A stretch of DNA of 64,000 nt, taken from assembly GCA_045222555.1 (NCBI GenBank), contig JBGUYY010000072.1, forward strand, positions 310,001-374,000. Reading direction: 5' to 3'. Origin of the DNA: UBA1756 sp045222555 (lineage in GTDB: Bacteria; Bacteroidota; Bacteroidia; Bacteroidales; WCHB1-69). The stretch's first letter is position 1. Every line of letters starts with the position of its first letter. The notes below the pieces were generated by a model. The model saw only the letters and a program-made list of their open reading frames with translations. It had not been told where the DNA came from and ran no database searches. The translations under genes and the position numbers were made by a program. Positions 18,560 to 30,289 of the stretch are shown one piece after another.

Positions 18560-18955
18560 ATGGAAAAAATCAAGTCATTAGCGGATTTGAAGAAAAAAAG
18601 AGAAGAGCTTCAATCCAACTTACAGTTGCGCGAAATGGGCGACAATGTTGACAACATGATCCAGGTCAAGGTCGCTATGGCCACCTGCGGTATCGCCTCC
18701 GGTGCCAAGCAGGTGATGGAAACCATCATCAATGAGTGCAACACCCGCAAACTTCCCGTTGTGGTGACGCAGACCGGCTGCATGGGCTACTGCTATGCTG
18801 AGCCGACCGTGGAAGTCAAGAAACCCGGCCAGGATCCCGTCGTTTTCGGCTACATCACCCCTGCCAAAGCTACCGAATTGGTTGAGAAATACCTCGCAGG
18901 CAATGAGTTGCTCGACGGCATCATCCCCGTTAACTACGAAAAAATTGATAAATAA
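18560..18955 (+). CDS. HndB-like thioredoxin-fold [2Fe-2S] ferredoxin
   Basis: A 131-residue small ferredoxin subunit. The N-terminus is a charged helix (SLADLKKKREELQSNLQLRE); the rest is a thioredoxin-like fold with four Cys ligands, seen as MATCGIASGAK and TQTGCMGYCYAEPTV. The same protein (HndB) occurs in the NADP-reducing hydrogenase of Desulfovibrio fructosivorans. It is the first gene of a four-gene operon, 20 bases before the NuoF-like subunit. It probably relays electrons between hydrogenase subunits. Confidence 0.88.
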   Translation: MEKIKSLADLKKKREELQSNLQLREMGDNVDNMIQVKVAMATCGIASGAKQVMETIINECNTRKLPVVVTQTGCMGYCYAEPTVEVKKPGQDPVVFGYITPAKATELVEKYLAGNELLDGIIPVNYEKIDK

Positions 18956-18975
18956 CCCATAAAAACATTTACAGA

Positions 18976-20769
18976 ATGGCTAATTACAAATACCATATCT
19001 TGATTTGCGGCGGTACGGGTTGCCACGCTTCCCAAAGCGCCAAGATTAAAGAGAATTTCGAACAGCTCCTCAAGGAGAAAAATTTAGAGAACGATGTTCA
19101 GATCGTGGGTACCGGCTGCTTCGGCTTCTGCGAAAAAGGCCCCATTGTGAAGATGCTCCCCGACAACACGTTCTACACCCAGGTGAAACCCGAAGATTGC
19201 CGCGAGATCATCGACGAGCACATCATCAAGGGTAGAAAAGTCGAACGCCTCCTCTATCTTGACCCCAAGAGCCAGGAGCACAAAGCCGACTCCAAACACA
19301 TGGGCTTCTACAAAAAACAGATGCGTATCGCTCTCCGTAACTGCGGTTTCATCAATCCCGAAAACATCGACGAGTACATCGCCCGCGACGGTTACAAAGC
19401 TCTCGCCAGCGTGCTCGAAAGAAATGATCCCGAAGCTACCATCGAGGATATCAAGAAATCAGGCCTCCGCGGTCGTGGTGGCGCTGGCTTCCCCACCGGT
19501 ATGAAGTGGAGCCTCTGCCGTCCCAACAAGGCCGACCAGAAATATATGATCTGCAACGCCGACGAGGGTGACCCGGGTGCGTTCATGGATCGTTCCATCC
19601 TCGAAGGTGACCCGCACACCGTCATCGAAGCTATGGCTATCGGCGGTTTCTGTATCGGCGCCACCAAGGGTTTGGTTTACATCCGCGCTGAGTACCCGCT
19701 GGCTATCCACCGTCTGCAGGTGGCTATCGGCCAGGCCCGTGAATACGGCCTCCTCGGCAAGAACATCTTCGGCACTGACTTCGATTTCGATATCGAACTC
19801 CGCTATGGTGCCGGCGCATTCGTCTGCGGTGAAGAGACCGCTCTGATCCACTCCATGGAAGGTCTCCGCGGCGAACCTACCTTCAAACCGCCGTTCCCGG
19901 CCGTTGAAGGTTACATGAAGAAACCCTCCAACGTGAACAACGTCGAGACCCTCGCCAACATCCCGGTGATCATCAACAAGGGTTGGGAATGGTTCTCCTC
20001 CATCGGTACCGAGAAATCCAAAGGTACCAAGGTGTTCGCTTTGGCTGGCCAGATCAACAACGTCGGTTTGATCGAGGTTCCGATGGGTATCACCCTTCGC
20101 GAAGTCATCTACGAAATCGGTGGCGGTATCAAGAACGGTAAGAAGTTCAAAGCCGTCCAGACTGGTGGTCCCTCCGGTGGCTGCTTGACCGAGAAGTTCC
20201 TCGACACCCCGATCGATTACGAAAACCTCATCGCTGCCGGCTCCATGATGGGCTCTGGTGGTATGATTGTGATGGACGAAACCTCCTGTATGGTTTCTGT
20301 CGCCAAGTTCTACCTCGAGTTCACCGTGGAAGAATCCTGCGGTAAGTGCTCACCCTGCCGTATCGGTAACAAGCGTCTCCACGAAATCCTCGTGAAGATC
20401 ACCGAAGGCAAAGGCACGATGGAAGACCTTGAAGAATTGCGTAACCTCGCCCACGTCATCAAAGACACTGCTCTCTGCGGCTTGGGTCAGACCTCCCCGA
20501 ACCCGGTGTTGTCCACCATCGACAACTTCTGGGATGAGTACGTGGCACACGTTGTCGATAAGAAATGTCCTGCCGGTCAGTGCAAGGCCCTCAAACAGTA
20601 TGTCATCGATCCTGACAAGTGTAAGGGTTGCACCGCCTGCGCAAGAGCATGTCCGGTTGGCGCTATCCACGGCACCGTCAAGAACCCGCACGAAATCGAC
20701 CAGAACGCCTGTATCAAGTGCGGCACTTGCTACGAAAAATGTAAGTTTAACGCAATTAGTATTAAATAA
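18976..20769 (+). CDS. bifurcating [FeFe]-hydrogenase flavin subunit (HydB/HndC, NuoF-like)
   Basis: A 597-residue flavoprotein. Domains: N-terminal thioredoxin-like [2Fe-2S] domain (GGTGCHASQS, GTGCFGFCEKGP); NuoF core with FMN/NAD binding GLRGRGGAGFPTGMKW near 165 and NADEGDPGAFMDRSILEGDP; the SLBB region; a NuoF-type [4Fe-4S] site ESCGKCSPCRIGNKRL; and a C-terminal two-cluster ferredoxin domain with CKGCTACARACPVGAIHG and CIKCGTCYEKCKFNAISIK. This is the NAD(H)-reacting, probably bifurcating flavin subunit of group A3 hydrogenases. It lies 20 bases after HndB and 15 before the catalytic subunit. Confidence 0.95.
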   Translation: MANYKYHILICGGTGCHASQSAKIKENFEQLLKEKNLENDVQIVGTGCFGFCEKGPIVKMLPDNTFYTQVKPEDCREIIDEHIIKGRKVERLLYLDPKSQEHKADSKHMGFYKKQMRIALRNCGFINPENIDEYIARDGYKALASVLERNDPEATIEDIKKSGLRGRGGAGFPTGMKWSLCRPNKADQKYMICNADEGDPGAFMDRSILEGDPHTVIEAMAIGGFCIGATKGLVYIRAEYPLAIHRLQVAIGQAREYGLLGKNIFGTDFDFDIELRYGAGAFVCGEETALIHSMEGLRGEPTFKPPFPAVEGYMKKPSNVNNVETLANIPVIINKGWEWFSSIGTEKSKGTKVFALAGQINNVGLIEVPMGITLREVIYEIGGGIKNGKKFKAVQTGGPSGGCLTEKFLDTPIDYENLIAAGSMMGSGGMIVMDETSCMVSVAKFYLEFTVEESCGKCSPCRIGNKRLHEILVKITEGKGTMEDLEELRNLAHVIKDTALCGLGQTSPNPVLSTIDNFWDEYVAHVVDKKCPAGQCKALKQYVIDPDKCKGCTACARACPVGAIHGTVKNPHEIDQNACIKCGTCYEKCKFNAISIK

Positions 20770-20784
20770 TAAAGTATTAGATAA

Positions 20785-22572
20785 ATGGATACAATCAAAT
20801 TAACCATCGATAATAGAGAAGTTGAAGTTCCGAAAGGGACTACCATTCTTAAAGCCGCACAAAGCATGGGCATCGACATCCCGACCCTTTGCCACTTTGA
20901 ATTCAAAGGCATGGATGTCCACAACAAACCCGGCGGATGCCGTATCTGCGTCGTCGAAGTTGAGAAGCGCAGAAACCTCGCTCCCGCTTGCGTCACCGAA
21001 TGTATGGAAGGCATGGTCGTTCGCACCAACTCCATCCGCGTGATCAACGCCCGCAAAACCGTCCTTGAGCTCATCCTCAGCGACCACCCGAACGATTGCC
21101 TCCAGTGCGCCAAGAGCGGCAACTGCGAGCTCCAGGCCCTGGCCATCCGCTTCGGTATCCGCGAGAATCCCTTCGTTGGTGAAGGTCACGAACAATCCAC
21201 CTACCAGGTTGAGGTTTCTCCGTCCATCATCCGCGATATGAACAAGTGCGTGATGTGCCGTCGTTGCGAGACCATGTGTAACGAAATGCAGACCGTGGGT
21301 GCCCTTTCCGCTATCGAACGTGGCTTCCCGGCAGTGGTTTCCACCGCTTTCAACCAGCACCTCGAACTCTCACCCTGTACCTTCTGCGGTCAGTGTGTCG
21401 CCGTTTGCCCCGTGGGCGCCCTTACGGAAGTGGATCACACTCCCAAGATCATCCGCGCTATTGCCGACCCGACCAAGAAGACCGTCGTCCAGGTGGCTCC
21501 CGCCGTGCGTGTAGCCCTCGGCGAAGAGTTCGGCATGGAACCCGGCAGCATCGTCACTGGCAAGCTGGCCGCCGCTCTCAAGGCTCTCGGTTTCGACTAC
21601 GTTTTCGACACCGACTGGAGCGCCGACTTGACCATTATGGAAGAGGGTACCGAGCTCATCGGTCGTCTGACCAAATATTTGGGTGGCGACAAGAGCGTTC
21701 CGCTCCCGATCCTCACCTCCTGCTGCCCCGCTTGGGTTAACTTCTTCGAGCACCAATTCCCGGAAATGCGCGACCTTCCGTCCACCGCTAAATCTCCGCA
21801 GCAGATGTTCGGCGCCATTGCCAAATCATACTTCGCTGAGAAGATCAACTGCAAACGCGAGGATATGATCAGCGTTTCTGTGATGCCCTGCTTGGCCAAG
21901 AAATATGAATGCAGCCGCGACGAGTTCAAAGTCAACGGCAATCCCGATGTGGACTACTCCATCTCTACCCGTGAGCTGGCCCGCCTCATCAAGATGGCCA
22001 ACATCGACTTCAACTCCCTCGATCCCATCCCGTTCGACAGCCCGCTCGGCGAATCCACCGGTGCTGCTGTCATCTTCGGTACCACTGGCGGTGTGATCGA
22101 GGCTGCCGTCCGTACGGCTTACGAAGTCATCACCAAGAAGCAGCTCCCGAAGATCGACTTCGAGGAACTCCGTGGTTTGGAAGGTGTGCGTAGCGCTACC
22201 ATCGACGTTGACGGCTTGAAACTCAACATCGGTATCGCTCACGGTCTGCACAACGCCCGCAAGCTGTTAGAGGACATCAAGGCTGGTAAGAGCCAGTTCC
22301 ACGCCATCGAGATCATGGCCTGCCCCGGCGGTTGTATCGACGGTGGTGGTCAGCCGCTGCACCATGGCAACAGCGACATCATCAAGGCTCGTTGGGAGGC
22401 CATCTACCGCGCCGACCGCGAAATGCCCATCCGTAAATCGCACGAGAACCCGTCCATCCAGGCCATCTACAAGGAATACCTTGGAGAACCCTGCGGTCAC
22501 AAGTCACACGAACTGCTGCACACGCACTACTTCGACAGACAGACCACGGTGGAAGTCGATTTGGAAAAATAA
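20785..22572 (+). CDS. hydA: [FeFe]-hydrogenase catalytic subunit (HydA/HndD, group A3-like)
   Basis: H2-activating subunit, 595 residues. Clusters in order: N-terminal [2Fe-2S] (PGGCRICVVEVEKRRNLAPAC); His-ligated [4Fe-4S] HPNDCLQCAKSGNCELQ near 100; two [4Fe-4S] motifs CVMCRRCETMC near 154 and CTFCGQCVAVCP near 197; then the H-cluster with L1 TSCCPAWV near 311, L2 MPCLAKKYE near 365 and L3 MACPGGCIDGGGQP near 510. All ligands appear intact, so it should be active. The length and domain order match trimeric or tetrameric electron-bifurcating hydrogenases, which couple NADH and reduced ferredoxin to H2. The HydEFG maturases are not in this window. Confidence 0.96.
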   Translation: MDTIKLTIDNREVEVPKGTTILKAAQSMGIDIPTLCHFEFKGMDVHNKPGGCRICVVEVEKRRNLAPACVTECMEGMVVRTNSIRVINARKTVLELILSDHPNDCLQCAKSGNCELQALAIRFGIRENPFVGEGHEQSTYQVEVSPSIIRDMNKCVMCRRCETMCNEMQTVGALSAIERGFPAVVSTAFNQHLELSPCTFCGQCVAVCPVGALTEVDHTPKIIRAIADPTKKTVVQVAPAVRVALGEEFGMEPGSIVTGKLAAALKALGFDYVFDTDWSADLTIMEEGTELIGRLTKYLGGDKSVPLPILTSCCPAWVNFFEHQFPEMRDLPSTAKSPQQMFGAIAKSYFAEKINCKREDMISVSVMPCLAKKYECSRDEFKVNGNPDVDYSISTRELARLIKMANIDFNSLDPIPFDSPLGESTGAAVIFGTTGGVIEAAVRTAYEVITKKQLPKIDFEELRGLEGVRSATIDVDGLKLNIGIAHGLHNARKLLEDIKAGKSQFHAIEIMACPGGCIDGGGQPLHHGNSDIIKARWEAIYRADREMPIRKSHENPSIQAIYKEYLGEPCGHKSHELLHTHYFDRQTTVEVDLEK

Positions 22573-22599
22573 TTTAGTAATCAAGAAAGTTTCAAAAAA

Positions 22600-23091
22600 A
22601 TGGATAAGATTATCATCAAATTGAACAAGGATGTCAGAGCAAAAGTGATCGACATCTGTAACAAATTCAACAACGATCCCGGTGAATTGATCAATGTTCT
22701 GCACCAGACTCAGGACTTCTTGGGTTATCTTCCCGCTGAAGTTCAGGAATTGATTGCTGAATGTCTGCACATTCCGACCGCCAAGGTTTACGGTGTGGTG
22801 TCATTCTACGCATTCTTCACCATGACTCCGAAGGGCAAGTATCCGATCAGCGTATGCTTGGGTACGGCCTGCTACGTGCGTGGTGCCGAGAAGGTTCTGG
22901 ATGCCTTCAAGAAGGAGCTGAACCTCGAGGTGGGTCAGACCACTCCCGACGGCAAGTTCTCCCTGACCTGTCTGCGTTGTGTGGGCGCTTGCGGTCTGGC
23001 ACCTGTTGCCATGGTAGGCGACAAGGTCTATGGCCGTCTCACCCCCGCCGACATCAAGGGTATTGTTGACGAATACCGCAACATGGAGTAA
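22600..23091 (+). CDS. bifurcating hydrogenase [2Fe-2S] subunit (HydC/HndA, NuoE-like)
   Basis: A 163-residue NuoE-family subunit: helical N-terminus (KVIDICNKFNNDPGELINVLHQTQDFLGYLP), then a thioredoxin-like fold with ligands CLGTACYVRGAEKV and CLRCVGACGLAPV holding a [2Fe-2S] cluster. It is the last gene of the operon, 27 bases after hydA. The overall order B-C-D-A differs from the A-B-C-D order known for Desulfovibrio hnd. Followed by a palindrome and a strong hairpin. Confidence 0.95.
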   Translation: MDKIIIKLNKDVRAKVIDICNKFNNDPGELINVLHQTQDFLGYLPAEVQELIAECLHIPTAKVYGVVSFYAFFTMTPKGKYPISVCLGTACYVRGAEKVLDAFKKELNLEVGQTTPDGKFSLTCLRCVGACGLAPVAMVGDKVYGRLTPADIKGIVDEYRNME

Positions 23092-23105
23092 TTCCGTGAC
23101 CAATC

Positions 23106-23135
23106 TGTAGAGACGTTGCGCGCAACGTCTCTACA
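23106..23135. repeat. perfect 30-base palindrome, intergenic (family A)
   Basis: Same outer arms as 10408-10439 (TGTAGAGACGT / ACGTCTCTACA) with centre TGCGCGCA in place of AGCGCGCT. Both copies keep perfect symmetry despite the changed base pair, i.e. compensatory change. Confidence 0.85.
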
Positions 23136-23138
23136 ATG

Positions 23139-23181
23139 AAAACACCCCGCCCTCGTCGCAAGATGGGGGCGGGGTTGTTTT
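23139..23181 (+). terminator. terminator of the hydrogenase operon
   Basis: Inverted repeat AAAACAcCCCGCCC / GGGCGGGGtTGTTTT around a loop of about thirteen bases, 48 bases after the last hydrogenase gene. Confidence 0.7.
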
Positions 23182-23186
23182 AGAAT

Positions 23187-23280
23187 TGCACGTTCGATTT
23201 TTCGACATACAACAATTGGAACGTGCACGACAATTTTACCGTATATATTCAATTGCGAACGCACTGCGTTCGCAATTGAA
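23187..23280. repeat. two further inverted repeats in the gap before the toxin-antitoxin pair
   Basis: TGCACGTTC at 23187-23195 pairs with GAACGTGCA at 23219-23227. Then a perfect 15-bp stem TTCAATTGCGAACGC (23248-23262) pairs with 23266-23280 over a three-base loop. The rest of the 23092-23394 gap holds only the family A palindrome, the terminator and the promoter of the next gene. Confidence 0.7.
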
Positions 23281-23365
23281 CTGGAGTCGATACAAAATGT
23301 TGATTGCCCATTTTTTTTAGCAAAAATAAAATTCGCAAAATTGATAATTATTCAAGATTTTGTAT

Positions 23366-23373
23366 TATCTTTG
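23366..23373 (+). promoter_or_regulatory. promoter -7 element of the HigBA operon
   Basis: TATCTTTG followed by CAGCC, 22 bases before the ATG at 23395. Confidence 0.6.
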
Positions 23374-23394
23374 CAGCCTGAATTTTTTTCTACT

Positions 23395-23712
23395 ATGAAC
23401 ATCGAATTTGATGATAAAGCTTTGGAAGAGCTTTACTTACTCGGAGAAACTAACGATAAAAAATACAAGAAATTACCACAAAATATTGTGAAAGGATATA
23501 TTAAAGTGGTGAACTACATCAAGGCTGCCCCACGATTGGAGACATTGTTTCTTATTCCATCATTGCATTATGAAAAGAAGAAAGGTGATCTGAATGGTGT
23601 TGATGCAGTATGGATAAATGATCAGTATCGTCTGTTTTTTCACAGCTCCGCAGATAAACGTGGGATTGTAGTTAATGCTTTAATCTTTGAAATATCGAAA
23701 CATTATGAATAA
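23395..23712 (+). CDS. higB: HigB/RelE-type toxin
   Basis: A 105-residue RelE-superfamily protein, expected to be a ribosome-dependent mRNA endonuclease. Seen: DDKALEELYLLGETNDKKYKKLPQNIVKGYIKVVNYI followed by the core LIPSLHYEKKKGDLNGVDAVWINDQYRLFFH. The order (toxin first, XRE antitoxin second, eight-base overlap) is the HigBA arrangement. The start at 23395 is chosen over an upstream in-frame codon at 23341 because the promoter lies between them. AT-rich relative to the hydrogenase operon. Confidence 0.85.
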   Translation: MNIEFDDKALEELYLLGETNDKKYKKLPQNIVKGYIKVVNYIKAAPRLETLFLIPSLHYEKKKGDLNGVDAVWINDQYRLFFHSSADKRGIVVNALIFEISKHYE

Positions 23713-24070
23713 GAATGAATTAACGCCCCATTGGGCCACTCATCCGGGTGAATTGATAAAGGATGAGTTGCGAGAACGCAAAATGACCCAGAAGCAGCTG
23801 GCTACACAAACTGGCATCAAAGCCTCCATCATCAGTGAGACCATCAACGGAAAACGTCCTGTATCTCTGAATGTTGCAATGGCTTTGGAAAAGGCGTTGG
23901 GAATCCCCGTCGAATTATGGATGAACCTGCAAAGCCAGTATAACATCGATATGGCCAATATTGCAGAACGTAGGAACAGAAAAGAAACCATCAAGCTGAC
24001 CATTCCGGTCGCTGACCACAACCTGCTCAAAGAACTTGCCCATAAATTCGGTTGGGTAGGAGTTCTGTAA
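23705..24070 (+). CDS. higA: HigA-type XRE antitoxin
   Basis: A 121-residue antitoxin with a helix-turn-helix (MTQKQLATQTGIKASIISETINGKRPVSLNVAMALEKALGI) preceded by HPGELIKDELRERK, the HigA signature. Such proteins bind the toxin and repress their own operon; the palindromes upstream are not close enough to the promoter to be called the operator. It overlaps the toxin gene by eight bases, which supports translational coupling. Confidence 0.88.
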   Translation: MNKNELTPHWATHPGELIKDELRERKMTQKQLATQTGIKASIISETINGKRPVSLNVAMALEKALGIPVELWMNLQSQYNIDMANIAERRNRKETIKLTIPVADHNLLKELAHKFGWVGVL

Positions 24071-24082
24071 TCTGAAATTTAG

Positions 24083-24724
24083 TTAAACATTTTCCTCAAA
24101 GCATCGCTCAAAAATCTTACGAAGCACCGCCTCGTCCTCCATCATTTGTCGCAACTGTTCCAAACGCTGCGCATTCGGAGATTCTGTAAACCAGAGTTTT
24201 AGATAACCATTTCGTCCGTATTTCTCATGCAGATGAGCCAAGGTGCGCTCATAATGTCCCTCCTTGTCCAACTCGGGGTAATGCTCCAACCCATATTGCA
24301 CCGTGCGCCGAATGATGGTCTCCGGCTCGATAAAACGGTCGGCCTCGGCAACAATACGGCCGTAGAGGGTGCGAGGCGGCCGCTTGGCCGATGCACGGTG
24401 GTCTTCGGCAGCATCCGCCATCGTCTGGATCTGCTCTTCCGAGAACCATTTCCGCAGTTGCTGGTCGGCTTTGATGATGCGTGCGGAGACTTCGTGGTGC
24501 ACCTCCCTCCCCTCTCGAAGCCCCGTGTCGTGGAACGCTGCAACGGCATATACCATATTGATATCCACATCCAGATGGGAGGCGATCTCCATGCTTTGCT
24601 GGATCACCATCAGGGCGTGGTCGCGACGATGTGCGGGGTCAAAATGGTCGTACCTCGGAAGGATCTCCCGCTCCACGTATGCCACCAATTCAGGACAAAT
24701 TTTGCTTTCCATAAAACCTTTCAT
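24083..24724 (-). CDS. HD-domain phosphohydrolase
   Basis: A 213-residue HD-superfamily protein with metal ligands visible in order: HRRDHALMV, the HD pair in AAFHDTGLREG, AEDHRAS and EADRFIEPE. Close to the uncharacterised YedJ/YpgQ-like HD hydrolases that act on nucleotides; the substrate is not known. It may start at 24724 or at the second Met (24712); the -7 element at 24739-24746 would leave only a very short leader for the first. Confidence 0.85.
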   Translation of the reverse strand: MKGFMESKICPELVAYVEREILPRYDHFDPAHRRDHALMVIQQSMEIASHLDVDINMVYAVAAFHDTGLREGREVHHEVSARIIKADQQLRKWFSEEQIQTMADAAEDHRASAKRPPRTLYGRIVAEADRFIEPETIIRRTVQYGLEHYPELDKEGHYERTLAHLHEKYGRNGYLKLWFTESPNAQRLEQLRQMMEDEAVLRKIFERCFEENV

Positions 24725-24738
24725 TCTAAACGCGACGG

Positions 24739-24746
24739 CAAAAATA
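24739..24746 (-). promoter_or_regulatory. promoter -7 element of the HD gene
   Basis: Reads TATTTTTG followed by CCGTCG on the minus strand. Confidence 0.55.
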
Positions 24747-24797
24747 CATTTTTTTCACCAACTGCCAACACTTCATCCATCGTACCCACTTTTTTAG

Positions 24798-24805
24798 TAT
24801 CTTTG
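24798..24805 (+). promoter_or_regulatory. promoter -7 element of secA
   Basis: TATCTTTG followed by CCGCGC, 37 bases before the ATG at 24842. Confidence 0.6.
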
Positions 24806-24841
24806 CCGCGCATTTTTTGTATAATGGAGATTGAATAAATT

Positions 24842-28633
<3,792 letters not shown>

Positions 28634-28648
28634 TCCGTTAGCACGTAC

Positions 28649-28687
28649 AAAAAAAGAGGCTGGTTCAATTGAACCAGCCTCTTTTTT
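28649..28687. terminator. bidirectional terminator between secA and proS
   Basis: Perfect inverted repeat AGAGGCTGGTTC / GAACCAGCCTCT with a run of A on the left and T on the right, shared by the two convergent genes. Confidence 0.88.
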
Positions 28688-28705
28688 ATTCAGTAAAAAT
28701 ACTGA

Positions 28706-30181
28706 TTAATAAGCTCTTGCAAAAACTACACGTTGTTTAGAAGGCTTGCCCGTAAGAATACACTTGCCCTCCTCCAACGGGTTGTTGAACGGAATACAAC
28801 GGATGGTAGCTTTCGCCAGCTCTTTAATCTTCTCTTCCGTCTCGGTAGTACCGTCCCAGTGGGCATACACAAAGCCAGACTTGTTGTCCAGAATGTCCAT
28901 AAACTCTTCCCATGTGTCAGCCTTGCGGATATTGCTGTCGCGGAACTCCAATGAACGCTGGAAGAGATTATGCTGGATGTCGTCCAACAGTTTCTCGATG
29001 GTCTCATCCAAAGTATCCAATGCATAGTTGGCTTTTTCGAGGGTGTCGCGGCGAGCCACTTCAGCTTGGTTGTTCTCCAAGTCGCGCGGTCCGATGGCCA
29101 CACGTACCGGCACGCCCTTCAGTTCATATTCATTGAACTTCCAGCCCGAACGCTGCGAATCGTCGTCATCGTATTTCACAGAAATGCCCTTTGCTTTCAG
29201 CTTGGCCATGAGTGTCTGCGCCTTTTCTCCGATGGCGGCTTTCTGTTCATCATTTTTATAAATAGGAATAATAACTACTTGAATCGGAGCGAGTTTGGGA
29301 GGTAACACCAGACCATTATCATCCGAATGCGTCATGATCAAAGCACCAATCAAACGGGTGGATACACCCCAGGAGGTAGCCCATACATATTCAAGATTAT
29401 TGCTCTTGTTCAAGAACTGCACATCAAAAGCCTTGGCGAAATTCTGTCCGAGGAAGTGGGATGTGCCAGCCTGCAATGCTTTGCCATCCTGCATCATAGC
29501 CTCGATGCAGTAGGTGTCGATAGCTCCTGCGAAACGCTCGTTGGGAGACTTCACACCTTTCAGGACGGGCATCGCCATGTAATTCTCGGCGAAGTTGGCA
29601 TACACCTCCAGCATTCGGGCGGTCTCCTCACGGGCTTCCTGCTCAGTGGCATGGGCGGTATGGCCTTCCTGCCACAAGAACTCGGCCGTACGGAGGAACA
29701 GACGGGTACGCATCTCCCAGCGCACCACATTGGCCCACTGGTTGCAAAGCAACGGCAGGTCGCGGTACGACTGGATCCAGTTTTTATAAGTGCTCCAGAT
29801 GATGGTTTCGGAAGTCGGACGCACAATCAGCTCTTCCTCCAGTTTGGCTTCGGGATCCACAATCACTCCGGAGCCATCGGGAGAATTTTTCAAGCGATAG
29901 TGGGTGATGACCGCGCACTCCTTTGCAAATCCTTCCACATGATCCGCTTCGCGGCTGAGGAATGACTTGGGGATGAAAAGCGGGAAATAGGCATTCACAT
30001 GCCCCGTCTCCTTGAACATCTTGTCCAGTGCGTCGTGCATCTTTTCCCATATTGCATAACCGTACGGCTTGATTACCATACATCCTCTGACTGCAGAATT
30101 TTCTGCCAGGTCAGCTTTTTTGACAATGTCATTGTACCATTGCGAGTAATTCTCTGCCCGTGTCGTGAAATTTTTTGCCAT
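28706..30181 (-). CDS. proS: prolyl-tRNA synthetase, archaeal/eukaryotic type
   Basis: Class II synthetase for tRNA-Pro, 491 residues, the short type that lacks the bacterial editing insertion and ends in a conserved C-terminal Tyr (VVFARAY). Seen: motif 2 VVRWEMRTRLFLRTAEFLWQEGH and the HATEQEAREE stretch after it, motif 3 TSWGVSTRLIGALIMTHSDDNGLVLPP, and an anticodon-binding domain (IQVVIIPIYKNDEQKAAI). Convergent with secA and divergent from the large lipoprotein gene. Confidence 0.96.
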   Translation of the reverse strand: MAKNFTTRAENYSQWYNDIVKKADLAENSAVRGCMVIKPYGYAIWEKMHDALDKMFKETGHVNAYFPLFIPKSFLSREADHVEGFAKECAVITHYRLKNSPDGSGVIVDPEAKLEEELIVRPTSETIIWSTYKNWIQSYRDLPLLCNQWANVVRWEMRTRLFLRTAEFLWQEGHTAHATEQEAREETARMLEVYANFAENYMAMPVLKGVKSPNERFAGAIDTYCIEAMMQDGKALQAGTSHFLGQNFAKAFDVQFLNKSNNLEYVWATSWGVSTRLIGALIMTHSDDNGLVLPPKLAPIQVVIIPIYKNDEQKAAIGEKAQTLMAKLKAKGISVKYDDDDSQRSGWKFNEYELKGVPVRVAIGPRDLENNQAEVARRDTLEKANYALDTLDETIEKLLDDIQHNLFQRSLEFRDSNIRKADTWEEFMDILDNKSGFVYAHWDGTTETEEKIKELAKATIRCIPFNNPLEEGKCILTGKPSKQRVVFARAY

Positions 30182-30209
30182 TTTTTCCTTTTCTATTTGA
30201 ACTTTTTAG

Positions 30210-30217
30210 TATTTTTG
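30210..30217 (+). promoter_or_regulatory. promoter -7 element of the low-complexity lipoprotein gene
   Basis: TATTTTTG followed by TGGTC, 73 bases before the ATG. It overlaps in space with the divergent proS promoter at 30238-30245, so the two transcripts would start facing each other and cross. Confidence 0.5.
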
Positions 30218-30237
30218 TGGTCTTAAAATCAAGTTTG

Positions 30238-30245
30238 CAAAAATA
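30238..30245 (-). promoter_or_regulatory. promoter -7 element of proS
   Basis: Reads TATTTTTG followed by CAAAC on the minus strand, 57 bases before the proS start. Confidence 0.55.
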
Positions 30246-30289
30246 CAAAAATAATATCACCCAGCCGCAAACAGAAAGGAGAATAAGTT

